Below, in pieces: positions 1 to 8,791 of a stretch of DNA of 29,469 nt. Origin of the DNA: CBFDBF01 sp050295355 (GTDB lineage Bacteria > Pseudomonadota > Gammaproteobacteria > Chromatiales > Chromatiaceae); contig JBNKPL010000019.1 of NCBI GenBank assembly GCA_050295355.1, positions 1-29,469 on the forward strand. The letters run 5' to 3'. Below the pieces are notes generated by a model. That model was given only the letters and a program-made list of their open reading frames with translations. It was not told where the DNA came from and ran no database searches. Within the stretch, counting starts at the first letter, position 1, and the number at the start of each line of letters is the position of its first letter. The translations under genes and the position numbers were made by a program.

Positions 1-854
1 TCCGGGTGAACATAGCGTTCCACAGGCAGGTGGGCCTTGCTTGGCTGCAGGTACTGTCCCAGGGTGAGCATGGTGCAGCCGTGTTCGCGCAGGTCTTCCA
101 TAACCGTTTCCACCTCCTCCAGGGTCTCCCCCAGTCCGAGCATGAGACCCGATTTGGTGGGGATGTTTGGATGACGTTCGCCCATCTGTTTTAGCAGTTG
201 CAGCGACCATGAGTAATCGGCCCCGGGCCGCACCTGGCGATAGAGGCGCGGCACCGTCTCCAGGTTGTGGTTGAAGATGTCCGGCGGGGCATCGTCCAGC
301 GCCTCCAGGGCGGGTTCCATCCGGCCCCGGAAATCCGGCACCAGGATTTCGATGCGGCACTCCGGGGTTTGCTGGCGAATGGCCGTGATGGCGGCGGCAT
401 AGTGTCCGGCGCCGCCATCCAGCAGGTCGTCCCGGTCCACGGAGGTGATCACCACATGGGAGAGCTGCATGGCCTGGACCGCCTGGGCCAGCCGCGCGGG
501 CTCTTCCGGGTCCAGGGGCAGGGGGCTGCCGTGGGCCACGTCGCAGAAGGGGCAGCGGCGGGTGCAGATGTCGCCCATGATCATGAAGGTGGCGGTGCCG
601 TGGTGGAAGCACTCCCCCAGGTTGGGGCAGGCCGCCTCTTCGCATACGGTGCTCAGGCCCTGCTCGCGCAACATTTTTTTGATGCGGGTGACTTCACGGC
701 CCAGGGCCGGGGTGGCGCGGATCCACTTCGGCTTGCGCAAGGGTTTCGCAGTGGGCTCCACCTTGACCGGGATGCGGGCGAGCTTGGGCTCACCCCGCTG
801 GTGGGTGTCCGGGGTGGCGCGGGAGGGGGCGTTGTACTCTTTGCTGTCACTCAT
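1..854 (-). CDS. lipA: Lipoyl synthase, C-terminus cut by window edge
   Basis: Radical-SAM enzyme that inserts two sulfurs into protein-bound octanoyl groups to make lipoate. I translated it from ATG at 854; the frame stays open to the window start, giving 284 codons, so roughly 40 C-terminal residues are missing by family length. Visible motifs are the auxiliary-cluster cysteines C71, C76 and C82 (CEEAACPNLGEC) and the radical-SAM CTRRCPFC motif (C97, C101, C104). The start overlaps the end of lipB by 8 nt (ATGAGTGA), so the two are probably translationally coupled. LipB supplies the octanoyl substrate, so the order matches the pathway. The N-terminal 40 residues are Pro/Lys/Arg rich, as is common in this family. 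Confidence 0.97.
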   Translation of the reverse strand, partial: MSDSKEYNAPSRATPDTHQRGEPKLARIPVKVEPTAKPLRKPKWIRATPALGREVTRIKKMLREQGLSTVCEEAACPNLGECFHHGTATFMIMGDICTRRCPFCDVAHGSPLPLDPEEPARLAQAVQAMQLSHVVITSVDRDDLLDGGAGHYAAAITAIRQQTPECRIEILVPDFRGRMEPALEALDDAPPDIFNHNLETVPRLYRQVRPGADYSWSLQLLKQMGERHPNIPTKSGLMLGLGETLEEVETVMEDLREHGCTMLTLGQYLQPSKAHLPVERYVHP

Positions 855-1488
855 GGGGATGAATAGTGTAGCCTGTTAAATGCCCCGCAACTATTTCACT
901 CAAGCGGATGCCCGCCGTTTCCACGTCCCAAGCGATGCCCTGGTCGCGCAGTTGGGTGACGCCGAGCCCCTCATAGCCGCAGGGGTGGATACGGGAGAAG
1001 GGCTCCAGGTCCATATCCACGTTGAGGCTCAGGCCGTGAAAGGTGCGGCCGTTGCGCACGCGCAGACCCAGGGCGGCGATCTTGGCGCCTTCCACATAGA
1101 CCCCGGGCGCGCCCTCTTTTCGTTCGGCGTGGATGTTTTGGGTTTGCAGTAGTTCGATGATCGACGCCTCCAGACACTCCACCAGCCCGCGTATCCCCAT
1201 CTTTGCCCGGCGCAGGTCGAACAAGAGATAGAGTATGAGCTGGCCGGGGCCGTGGTAGGTGACCTGTCCGCCGCGGTCCACGCGCAGGATGGGGATTTCA
1301 CCTGGGTTCAGCAGGTGGTTCTCGGTGGCGTTGCGGCCGAGGGTGAATATGGGTGGGTGTTGCAGCAGCCAGATCTCGTCCTCGGTGTCGGCGGAACGGT
1401 CATCGGTAAACCGCTGCATCTCCTGCCATGCAGGTTCGTAATCCCGCACTCCGAGCCGGCGCAGCCTGATGATTTTGGGCTGGGACAT
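847..1488 (-). CDS. lipB: Octanoyl-[acyl-carrier-protein]-protein N-octanoyltransferase
   Basis: Transfers octanoyl from acyl-carrier protein to the lipoyl domains of 2-oxoacid dehydrogenases and GcvH, the first step of lipoate biosynthesis, in the cytoplasm. The 213-residue length is normal. Family signatures are RGGQVTYHGPGQ at about 72-83, the catalytic Lys136 in GAKIAALG and the catalytic Cys170 in HPCGYEG. The ATG at 1488 lies 7 nt after the ybeD-like stop codon, and the gene's TGA stop is embedded in the lipA start region. Nothing in the sequence looks unusual. It is the next-to-last gene of the long minus-strand run starting at mreB. Confidence 0.97.
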   Translation of the reverse strand: MSQPKIIRLRRLGVRDYEPAWQEMQRFTDDRSADTEDEIWLLQHPPIFTLGRNATENHLLNPGEIPILRVDRGGQVTYHGPGQLILYLLFDLRRAKMGIRGLVECLEASIIELLQTQNIHAERKEGAPGVYVEGAKIAALGLRVRNGRTFHGLSLNVDMDLEPFSRIHPCGYEGLGVTQLRDQGIAWDVETAGIRLSEIVAGHLTGYTIHPHE

Positions 1489-1495
1489 GGCCTGG

Positions 1496-1765
1496 TTACA
1501 GGCTCATCAGAACCTGGTCGTGATCGGTGAGATCCTGGTAGATGGCGTCCAGCTGCGCCTTGCTGGTGGCCTCGAAGGTGACGGTAACCGAGAGGTATTT
1601 GCCCTCCTTGCTGGGCCGGGCGCTGACCGCTCCTTCGCCCAGCTGCGGCACATGGCGGCGGACGATCTCCACTACCGTGGCGTCGAAGTCGCCGCCCGCC
1701 AGCCCCATCGCCTTGACGGAGAAGGGGCAGGGGAATTGCAGCAGGGTTTCTTCTTGCTCAGACAT
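1496..1765 (-). CDS. ybeD: YbeD / DUF493 family small protein
   Basis: An 89-residue protein with the DUF493 pattern: an LLQFPCPFSVKAMG start, a VVEIVRRHVP helix, and a KEGKYLSVTVTFEATS strand followed by a short helix. E. coli YbeD is similar in length and also sits beside lipB. The family has a ferredoxin-like, ACT-like fold. Its biochemical role is not settled; a regulatory link to lipoate metabolism has been suggested only from context. Here it lies between the D-amino-acid transaminase (6-nt gap) and lipB (7-nt gap), so it is almost certainly co-transcribed with both. Confidence 0.93.
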   Translation of the reverse strand: MSEQEETLLQFPCPFSVKAMGLAGGDFDATVVEIVRRHVPQLGEGAVSARPSKEGKYLSVTVTFEATSKAQLDAIYQDLTDHDQVLMSL

Positions 1766-1771
1766 GGTGGG

Positions 1772-2647
1772 TTACTGTTCCAGTCCCGCCTTTACGCGTT
1801 CTTTGTATTCGCTGTAGAGCTGGGTCATCTTTTGGAACAGCGGCCCGGGAACGCCCGCGCCAACCGCTTTTCCGTCCAGGTCGGTTACCGGCATGATCTC
1901 CTTGGTGGAGCTGGTGAGCCACACCTCATCGGCGCTGTTAAGTTCCTGTTCGGAGATCTCCTGTTCCGCGTAGGCCACGCCCGCCTTGTCAGCGAGTTCC
2001 AGGATCAGGTCGCGGGTGATGCCGGGCAGCAGGAAGCGGCTCTTCGGCGGTGTGATTAAAACGTTGTTCCGCACCACGAAAAGGTTGCTGGCCGCGCCCT
2101 CGGTGGCGTTGCCGTCGCGGATCAGGATCGCCTCCATGGCCGCTTGGTCCACCGCCTGTTGCCGCAGCAGCACATTGGCCAGCAGGGCGGTGGTCTTGAT
2201 GTTGCACAGGCGCCAGCGGATGTCATCCAGGGTGATGGCCTTGATGCCGTCGCGGGCGTATTTGGGATTCACGGGCGGCATCGGGCTGGCCATGGCGAAC
2301 ACCGTGGGGGTGATGCCGGCCGGGATGGCGTGATCGCGGCCTGTATCCGCCCCGCGGGTCACCTGCAGATAGACCGACTGATCGCTCCCTGGCCGCTGCG
2401 CCAGCAGCCTTTCCAGCATGTCACCCCACGCCTCCGCGGTCATGGGGTTTTGCATACGGATGGCGTGCAGGCTGTCATCAAGGCGCTGCAGATGGTGCGG
2501 GAGCCGGAACGGTTGTCCCGCGTAGGCGGGGATCACCTCGTATACGCTGTCGCCGAACAGGAAGCCCCGGTCCATGACCGGGATCCGCGCTTCCGCCAGG
2601 GGCAGGAAGCGGCCGTTGAGATAGACGTTGCCGTGGGTTTCAGACAT
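1772..2647 (-). CDS. dat: D-amino-acid transaminase (PLP class IV)
   Basis: A class-IV PLP aminotransferase of 291 residues, most like D-alanine aminotransferase, which interconverts D-Ala + 2-oxoglutarate with pyruvate + D-Glu. Markers are YLNGRFLPLAEARIPVMDRGFLFGD near the N-terminus (split here: YLNG then DRGFLFGD), the PLP lysine K151 in CNIKTTALLANV, E183 in GNATEGAASNLF, and the C-terminal SSTKEIMPV stretch. I chose ATG 2647, preceded by AGGTGA at good spacing; an upstream in-frame GTG at 2659 would touch the dac stop codon. Branched-chain aminotransferase (IlvE) and aminodeoxychorismate lyase (PabC) share the fold, so the substrate is inferred. Its position after a D,D-carboxypeptidase, which releases D-Ala, favours a D-amino-acid role. 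Confidence 0.85.
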   Translation of the reverse strand: MSETHGNVYLNGRFLPLAEARIPVMDRGFLFGDSVYEVIPAYAGQPFRLPHHLQRLDDSLHAIRMQNPMTAEAWGDMLERLLAQRPGSDQSVYLQVTRGADTGRDHAIPAGITPTVFAMASPMPPVNPKYARDGIKAITLDDIRWRLCNIKTTALLANVLLRQQAVDQAAMEAILIRDGNATEGAASNLFVVRNNVLITPPKSRFLLPGITRDLILELADKAGVAYAEQEISEQELNSADEVWLTSSTKEIMPVTDLDGKAVGAGVPGPLFQKMTQLYSEYKERVKAGLEQ

Positions 2648-2659
2648 GGTTGAGGTCAC

Positions 2660-3850
2660 CTATTCGAACCAGAGGAGTACCGAGTCGCTGGTCCGTTGCC
2701 AGATACCGCCCGCCGCCACGGGCTGCAGGGCGACCAGCGGCACTTCCGCCAGCGGCTCCCCCTCCAGGGTAATGTGGATCGTGCCCACCTGCTGTCCCTT
2801 CTGCACCGGGGCGACGATCTGGCGCGCCACGGTCATCTTCGCCTGCAGCTTGTCATACTGGCGGGCGGGGATGGTGACCACCAGGTCGTTTTTCAGTCCC
2901 ACCTTCAACTGCTCCTGCTCCCCCTTCCAGACCCGGAACTGGCTGATGGCCTCCCCGGCCTGGTAGATGCGGTGGCTTTCGTAAAAACGGAAGCCGTAGT
3001 TGAGCAGGGACTGGCTCTCGTTGGCCCGCGCATTCTCGCTGTTGGTGCCCATGACCACGGAGATCAGGCGCATGTCGTCCCGCTTGGCGGAGGCCACCAG
3101 GCAGAAACCGGCGCTTTCGGTATGGCCGGTCTTTACGCCGTCCACCGACTTGTCCCGCCACAACAGCTTGTTGCGGTTGTACTGTTTGATGTTGTTGTAG
3201 GTGAACTCTTTGATGCCGTACCAGGCGTAGTATTGAGGAAACTCACGGATGGTGGCGGCGGTCACGCGGGCGATATCGCGCGCCGTGGTGTAGTGCTCCT
3301 CCGCCGGCAGGCCGGTGGCGTTGACGAAATGGGTGTCCGCCATGCCCAGGCGCTGGGCATGGGTGTTCATCAGCCTGGCAAAGCCCTCTTCGCTGCCGGC
3401 GATATGTTCCGCCAGGGCCACGCTGGCGTCGTTGCCGGACTGGATAATGAGTCCATGCAGCAGATCCTCAAGTTTGACCGTCTTGCCCACCTCGATAAAC
3501 ATGCGCGACCCCACCATGCGCCACGCCTTTTCGCTGACCATGACCTGGTCCTGGAGGCTGGCGTTGCCGGCCCGCACCTCACTGAGCACCACATAGGCGG
3601 TCATGATCTTGGTCAGGCTCGCGGGTTCCAGCCGCGTATCGGCGTTGTTTTCCGACAGAACCCGGCCGCTGTGAAAGTCGATCAGCAGATGACCGCTGGC
3701 CGCCACCTTGGGTGGGGCGGGGATGGGTATGGCGGCGGCGGCCGTGGAAAAGAGGAAAAGAAGCAGGGCGACCCATAGCGCCTGGCCGGCGGGTCTGGAG
3801 GTTCGATGGGGGGCGGCAATAACTGGCGATGGCTGGTCCATAGGTTCCAC
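2660..3850 (-). CDS. dacA: D-alanyl-D-alanine carboxypeptidase (PBP5/6 family)
   Basis: Low-molecular-weight penicillin-binding protein that removes the terminal D-Ala from peptidoglycan pentapeptides in the periplasm. At 396 residues it has the usual layout. There is an N-terminal signal segment (about 22-40, ALWVALLLFLFSTAAAA). The transpeptidase-type domain carries SLTK (S78-K81), SGN (138-140) and KTG (240-242). A C-terminal beta domain from about 300 ends in WQRTSDSVLLWFE, matching the family's amphipathic membrane anchor. ATG 3850 or the internal ATG at 3841 could be the start. It lies 12 nt upstream of the transaminase gene and 108 nt downstream of rlpA. DacA and DacC cannot be told apart from this sequence alone. 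Confidence 0.95.
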   Translation of the reverse strand: MEPMDQPSPVIAAPHRTSRPAGQALWVALLLFLFSTAAAAIPIPAPPKVAASGHLLIDFHSGRVLSENNADTRLEPASLTKIMTAYVVLSEVRAGNASLQDQVMVSEKAWRMVGSRMFIEVGKTVKLEDLLHGLIIQSGNDASVALAEHIAGSEEGFARLMNTHAQRLGMADTHFVNATGLPAEEHYTTARDIARVTAATIREFPQYYAWYGIKEFTYNNIKQYNRNKLLWRDKSVDGVKTGHTESAGFCLVASAKRDDMRLISVVMGTNSENARANESQSLLNYGFRFYESHRIYQAGEAISQFRVWKGEQEQLKVGLKNDLVVTIPARQYDKLQAKMTVARQIVAPVQKGQQVGTIHITLEGEPLAEVPLVALQPVAAGGIWQRTSDSVLLWFE

Positions 3851-3958
3851 GGTTTGCTATTTGATCTGTGATTTTTGGGTGTTAGCGCAACATTTTAACG
3901 CGAATTCTACCGCACGGATATGCGCATGACCTTGCGAAGGATCAGGGAATCCAGCGAT

Positions 3959-4789
3959 TTATTCGATCACCATCTGGATTTTGTGAATTCCCAGGTCCGC
4001 CAGCCGGAAGGCGAGGGAGTCGGCTTGCTCCACGTTGAAGACCGGACCCACTTGGACGCGGTACATCACGGGGCCGTGCTCCCCGGTCTGCTGGATGCGC
4101 ACCGAGCGGTTCAGCGAGTTCTGCAGCCGCCAGCGCAGGCGGTCGGCGTTGTCCCGGTTGGAGAAGGCGCCTACCTGGACGAACAGGTTCGGATTCTGGT
4201 TCGGGGCTGAGGCGTAGGTCCGCGCCGGGGCCGGCGCCGGGTCCCCGGGCTGCAGGGCGACCACTTCCACCAGGCCGGTCCCTTTTCCGATGATGCCCAG
4301 TTTGGTGGCCGCGGCGTAGGAGAGGTCGATGATGCGGTTGCTGTGGAAGGGGCCGCGGTCGTTGACCTTGACCACGGTGCTGCGGCCGTTTTGCAGGTTG
4401 GTGACCCGCACATAGGTGGGCAGCGGCAGCTCCTTGTGCGCGGCGGTCATGGCGTACATGTCGTAGCGTTCGCCGCTGGAGGTATTGCGGCCGTGGAATT
4501 TGGTGCCGTACCAGGAGGCGATGCCGCGCTCCCGGTAACCACGGCTGCTTTGCATGGTGTAGTAGCGCCGGCCGTTTACCACATAGGAGGACGGATTGCC
4601 GCTACGGCTGCGCGCCTCCGCCCTCGGCACCGCGTCCGGGATGCGGTTGGGGTCCAGCCTGTGCGCGGGCGCGCCGTCGCCGGAATCCAGACGGCCGAAG
4701 CTGCAGCCGCCGAGGATGAAAACGGCGGTCAGCAGGAGGGTAAGGGGCCGGAGGCGGGAAGGATTAGCGCGGGGCATCGGCTTTGGCAT
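3959..4789 (-). CDS. rlpA: RlpA-type septal lytic transglycosylase lipoprotein
   Basis: An outer-membrane lipoprotein of 276 residues. The N-terminus has a signal peptide ending in the lipobox LGGC (lipidated C29). A double-psi beta-barrel follows at about 87-180, with GIASWYGTKFHG, H99 and VNDRGPF (D144), and a C-terminal SPOR domain at about 200-276 (LFVQVGAFSNRDNADRL). RlpA of Pseudomonas cleaves naked glycan strands, and SPOR domains bind denuded glycans at division sites. The catalytic-type Glu, His and Asp positions appear retained, so an active enzyme is likely. The start overlaps the end of mltB by 26 nt; a second ATG (M5, 4777) would shorten the overlap to 14 nt. Confidence 0.95.
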   Translation of the reverse strand: MPKPMPRANPSRLRPLTLLLTAVFILGGCSFGRLDSGDGAPAHRLDPNRIPDAVPRAEARSRSGNPSSYVVNGRRYYTMQSSRGYRERGIASWYGTKFHGRNTSSGERYDMYAMTAAHKELPLPTYVRVTNLQNGRSTVVKVNDRGPFHSNRIIDLSYAAATKLGIIGKGTGLVEVVALQPGDPAPAPARTYASAPNQNPNLFVQVGAFSNRDNADRLRWRLQNSLNRSVRIQQTGEHGPVMYRVQVGPVFNVEQADSLAFRLADLGIHKIQMVIE

Positions 4790-5792
4790 GGGGCTGACTG
4801 TTGCGCAGGGCCAGGATCTCCTGGCTCAGCTGATATACGGCCATGGCATAGAGCGCGCTGTGGTTGTAGCGGGTGATGACATAGAAGTTCTGGAATCCCA
4901 GCCAGTGCTCCTCTCCGTTTTCCGTCTCCAGTTGGAGCAGGGTGGTCTGCATATCCTGGGGCAGGGGTTGTCCGCTGGTCACGCCCACGTTTGCCAGCTG
5001 CTCGACGCTGGCGTTCGGCTTCAGGTCGAAATTGGCGAAATGGTTATAGTCGCTGCCCTCTACTTTGGCGGGCACCGCCACCATCTCCCCCGGCGACCAG
5101 CCGTGTTCGCGGAAATAGTTGGCTACGCTGCCGATGGCGTCCGCGCGGCTGTTGACCAGATCGCGCTGCCCGTCGCCGTCAAAATCCACCGCGTAGTTCC
5201 GGTAGCTGCTGGGGATGAACTGGGGCATGCCGATGGCGCCGGCATAGGAGCCGCTGACCTGCGATGCGTCGATCCGCTCCTCCTGCCGCAGCAGCAGGAA
5301 CTCCTCCAGCTGGCGGCGGAAAAAGTCGGCCCGCGGCGGGTAGGCGAAGGCGAGGGTGGAGAGGGCGTCCAGCACCGGGTAGTTGCCCATGAAATTGCCG
5401 TAGCGGGTTTCTACGCCGATGATGGCGACGATGATCTCCGGCGGTACGCCGTATTCCGCGGCCGCCTTGTCCAGCAGCGCCTGGTTTTCCTGCCAGAAAG
5501 CCACCCCGGCCTGGGTGCGTTCCGGGGTCACGAACAGGGCGCGGTACTGATACCAGGGCTTGGCCTCGTAGGGCCGGGTGATGGCGTCGATAATGGTCTG
5601 ACGGTAGCGGGCCTTTTGCATCAGGGCGCGGATGGCGCTCCTCTCGAAGCCGTGCTTCTGCACCATCTCATCCACGAACTTCTCCATGCCTTGGGAGAAT
5701 TCGCTGGGGGTGTTGTCGGCGGCGGAAATGGATATGGAAAACAGCAGCAGCGCTGCCAGTATGCCTCTTTTGGTTATTTTCAGATTTGCCAT
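4764..5792 (-). CDS. mltB: Membrane-bound lytic murein transglycosylase B
   Basis: Cleaves the MurNAc-GlcNAc bond of peptidoglycan with formation of 1,6-anhydroMurNAc. The 342-residue protein shows the family's catalytic Glu, E128, in IIGVETRYGNFMG. It also has the SYAGAIGMPQFIPSSY segment, the calcium-loop-like DFDGDGQRDL and the C-terminal VITRYNHSALYAMAVYQL. The signal peptide (ILAALLLFSISISAADN) has no lipobox cysteine, unlike E. coli MltB, so it is probably a soluble or loosely attached periplasmic form. It follows rodA by 10 nt and overlaps rlpA by 26 nt. Confidence 0.95.
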   Translation of the reverse strand: MANLKITKRGILAALLLFSISISAADNTPSEFSQGMEKFVDEMVQKHGFERSAIRALMQKARYRQTIIDAITRPYEAKPWYQYRALFVTPERTQAGVAFWQENQALLDKAAAEYGVPPEIIVAIIGVETRYGNFMGNYPVLDALSTLAFAYPPRADFFRRQLEEFLLLRQEERIDASQVSGSYAGAIGMPQFIPSSYRNYAVDFDGDGQRDLVNSRADAIGSVANYFREHGWSPGEMVAVPAKVEGSDYNHFANFDLKPNASVEQLANVGVTSGQPLPQDMQTTLLQLETENGEEHWLGFQNFYVITRYNHSALYAMAVYQLSQEILALRNSQPHAKADAPR

Positions 5793-5802
5793 GGGATTCC
5801 GT

Positions 5803-6939
5803 TTAACTGGACAGAAGTCGTCTGTGGGTGTGTATGGACATCAGGATACCGAAACCTGCCATGATGGTCACCAGTGAGGTGCCGCCGTAGCTGATCAGCG
5901 GCAGGGGCACCCCCACTACCGGCAGCATGCCGCTCACCATGCCCGTGTTGACCAGGAGGTAGAGGAAAAACAGCAGGGTCAGCGCCCCGCCCAGCAGGCG
6001 GCAATAGGTCTCCTGGCCCTGAGAGGCGATATACAGTCCGCGAAAAATGATGACCGCGTAGAGCGCGAGGAGGAGCGCCACGCCGCTGAAGCCGAACTCC
6101 TCGGAGATGACCGCGAAGATAAAGTCGGTGGTGCGTTCGGGCAGAAACTCCAGCTGGGACTGGGTGCCGTTAAGCCACCCCTTGCCGTAGAGACCGCCGG
6201 AGCCGATGGCGATCTTGGACTGGATGATGTGATAACCGGCCCCCAACGGGTCGCGTTCCGGATCGAGAAAGGTGAGCACGCGGTTGCGCTGGTACTCCCG
6301 CATCCCCCACTCCCACAGCGCCCAGGCGATGGGAAGGGAAACCGCCGCCATGGCGGAGATGAAGCGCCAGCTCAGGCCGGCCAGGAACAGCACGAACAGC
6401 CCGGTTCCGGCCACCAGCAGGGCGGTGCCCAGGTCGGGCTGGATGGCGATCATCAGGGTGGGGGCCATGATCAGCAGGCCGGTCACCAGGATGCGCCGCC
6501 AGTTGGGGGGCAGGGGTTTCTCCGCCAGATACCAGGCGATCATCATGGGCACGGTCACCTTCACCAGTTCGGAGGGCTGAAAGCGGAACAGCCCCAGGTC
6601 GAGCCAGCGTTGCGCCCCCTTGCCCACGCTGCCCTCCACCAGCACCGCCAGCAGCATCACCAGGCCGATGATGAACAGCCCCGGCGTCCAGCGCCTGAGG
6701 TGGGCCGGGGATAACTGTGCCACGATCACCATGGTCGCGAAACCGACACCGATACGGATCGCCTGGCGGGTGACCAGGGCGCTGTCCTGGCCGCTGGCGC
6801 TGTAGAGGAAAAACAGGCTGAGGCCGCTGAGCAGGATCAGGGCGCCCAGCAGCGGCGGGTCCAGGTGGATACTGGCCATGAACCCCTTGTTTTGGGTCGG
6901 CTTGGTGCGCTCCAAAGGTTCCCTGTGTCTGGGGCTCAC
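5803..6939 (-). CDS. rodA: Rod-shape SEDS peptidoglycan polymerase RodA
   Basis: The SEDS-family glycosyltransferase of the elongasome, working in the inner membrane with PBP2. The 378 residues contain about ten hydrophobic segments. The family start pattern SIHLDPPLLGALILLSGLSL is followed by YSASGQD, then GHTQ-loop equivalents, and the C-terminal SYGGTSLVTIMAGFG signature. I chose GTG 6939, which forms a GTGA overlap with the mrdA stop and has GGGAG upstream. An alternative ATG at 6879 (MASIHLDPP) with AAGGGG before it is also possible and would remove 20 residues. mrdA lies directly upstream, as in most proteobacteria. Confidence 0.96.
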   Translation of the reverse strand: MSPRHREPLERTKPTQNKGFMASIHLDPPLLGALILLSGLSLFFLYSASGQDSALVTRQAIRIGVGFATMVIVAQLSPAHLRRWTPGLFIIGLVMLLAVLVEGSVGKGAQRWLDLGLFRFQPSELVKVTVPMMIAWYLAEKPLPPNWRRILVTGLLIMAPTLMIAIQPDLGTALLVAGTGLFVLFLAGLSWRFISAMAAVSLPIAWALWEWGMREYQRNRVLTFLDPERDPLGAGYHIIQSKIAIGSGGLYGKGWLNGTQSQLEFLPERTTDFIFAVISEEFGFSGVALLLALYAVIIFRGLYIASQGQETYCRLLGGALTLLFFLYLLVNTGMVSGMLPVVGVPLPLISYGGTSLVTIMAGFGILMSIHTHRRLLSS

Positions 6940-8780
6940 GGTGCTTCTCCCAACAGGTAACGGTCCATGATCTGGCGTGCAATGGGGGCGGCGACCGCGC
7001 TACCCGAACCGCCGTTCTCCACTACGACCGCCACCGCGATGCGTGGTTCCTCCACAGGCGCGAAGGCGATGAAAAGGGCGTGGTCCTGCATCTTCTTCTC
7101 GAGCTTTTCCACCTCATACTTCTCGTCCTGGGCCACGGAAAAGACCTGGGCGGTGCCGGTCTTGCCGGCGATCCGGTACTGGTCGTTGAGGATGCGGCGG
7201 GCGGTGCCGCGTTTGTCTTCCACCACTCCCGCCATGGCGTGGATGATGTGGTCGATATTGTACTTTTTCAGTCCGGCCAGGGGCGTGCCCGGAGCCTGGA
7301 TCAGGTGGTCCGGCCCCGAGGCGCCACGCTGGGAAGTGGCGTGGACCACGCGCGGGGGGTAGCGCAGGCCGCGGGCGGCGAGGGTGGCGGTGGCGCTGGC
7401 CAGCTCCAGGGGGGTGGACAGAAAATAGCCCTGGCCGATGCCCACGATCAGGGTTTCGCCGATATACCAGGGGGCCTTGCGGGACTTCTTCTTCCACTCC
7501 TGCGAGGGCAGCAGCCCGGTGAGGTCGCCGCTGATATCGATGCCGCTCTTGATCCCGAATCCGAACTGGCTCAGATAGGTATGGATGCGGTCGATGCCCA
7601 GTTTTTTGGCCAGGTCGTAATAGTAGACGTCGCAGGACTGGACGATGGCCTGCTCCAGATTCATCTCGCCGTGACCGGACCTTAGCCAGTCGCGGTATTT
7701 ATGGTCCACCCCGGGCAGCTGGTAATAGCCGCGGCAGAAGGTCTTGCTGGAGGGGTCCACAACGCCCGTCTCCAGGCCGGCCAGTCCGATAAAGGGTTTC
7801 ACCGTGGATCCCGGCGGGTAGCGGCCGCGCAGCACCCGGTTGAAGAGCGGCTTGTCCTCAGACTCCTGCAGCGTTTTGTAGTCCTTGGCGGAGATCCCCT
7901 CCACAAAGGGGTTCGGATCGAAGCCGGGTTTGCTCACCATCAGCAGGATGGAGCCGTTGCGGGGGTCGATGGCCACTATCGCCCCGGTGTTTTCCCCCAG
8001 GGCGTCATAGGCCAGCTTCTGTAAAGTCATGTCGATAGAGAGATGGAGATTTTCCCCGGCTACGGGCGGGGTGGACTCCAGGACCCGGATCGGCCGCCCG
8101 ACCACGTTGATCTCCACCTGCTGATAGCCCACGTTCCCGTGGAGCACCTCTTCATAGAACTTCTCCACCCCGGTCTTGCCGATGTAGTTGGTGCCGCTGT
8201 AATCGGTGGCATCCAGGGTCTGCACCTCCTCCTTGTTGATGCGCCCCACATAGCCCAGCACATGGACGATCTCCTCGGTCACCGGGTAGTGGCGGAGCGG
8301 GTCCGCCCGCAGGCTGACGCCGGGGAAGCGGTGCTGGTTTACGGAGAACCGCGCCACCTCCCCTTCGTTCAGGCGCGTCCGGATGGGAATGCTCTCGAAG
8401 CGCCGCCGCTGTTTGAGCAGTTTCTGGAAGCGCTGCTGATCGGATTCCCGGATCTCCAGAATCTCGCCCAGGCCGGACAGGGTCTGGTCCAGGTTTTCCA
8501 CCTGTTCCGGGGTGATCTCCAGGCTGTGGGTGGGAAGATTCTCCGCCAGGATCACTCCGTTGCGGTCATAGATCAGGCCGCGGGTGGGCGGCAGCGGCTC
8601 CAGCTTGAAACGGTTGTCCCGCGACAGGGTGGTGTAGTGGGAGTGTTCCGTGATCTGCAACTCCGCGAGGTGCAGCAGCAGCAACAACAGCAGCAGGGTC
8701 ACCGCCGAGGCGGCCACCAGCACGCGGACCCGGAACAGCCGCTGTTCCCGGAAATTGTCCTTGATGAGATTGCGCGACAT
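6936..8780 (-). CDS. mrdA: Penicillin-binding protein 2 (elongasome transpeptidase)
   Basis: Class-B penicillin-binding protein that crosslinks lateral-wall peptidoglycan with RodA. It has 614 residues: a short cytoplasmic start, a single membrane anchor at about 18-40, a pedestal domain with RGLIYDRNGVILAENLPTH, and a transpeptidase domain. Active-site motifs are STVK (S325-K328), SCD (382-384) and KTG (540-542). The ATG at 8780 lies 11 nt after the mreD stop; no strong ribosome-binding site is visible, so coupling to mreD is likely. The stop overlaps the rodA GTG. Confidence 0.97.
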   Translation of the reverse strand: MSRNLIKDNFREQRLFRVRVLVAASAVTLLLLLLLLHLAELQITEHSHYTTLSRDNRFKLEPLPPTRGLIYDRNGVILAENLPTHSLEITPEQVENLDQTLSGLGEILEIRESDQQRFQKLLKQRRRFESIPIRTRLNEGEVARFSVNQHRFPGVSLRADPLRHYPVTEEIVHVLGYVGRINKEEVQTLDATDYSGTNYIGKTGVEKFYEEVLHGNVGYQQVEINVVGRPIRVLESTPPVAGENLHLSIDMTLQKLAYDALGENTGAIVAIDPRNGSILLMVSKPGFDPNPFVEGISAKDYKTLQESEDKPLFNRVLRGRYPPGSTVKPFIGLAGLETGVVDPSSKTFCRGYYQLPGVDHKYRDWLRSGHGEMNLEQAIVQSCDVYYYDLAKKLGIDRIHTYLSQFGFGIKSGIDISGDLTGLLPSQEWKKKSRKAPWYIGETLIVGIGQGYFLSTPLELASATATLAARGLRYPPRVVHATSQRGASGPDHLIQAPGTPLAGLKKYNIDHIIHAMAGVVEDKRGTARRILNDQYRIAGKTGTAQVFSVAQDEKYEVEKLEKKMQDHALFIAFAPVEEPRIAVAVVVENGGSGSAVAAPIARQIMDRYLLGEAP

Positions 8781-8791
8781 GGGAACAGGCC

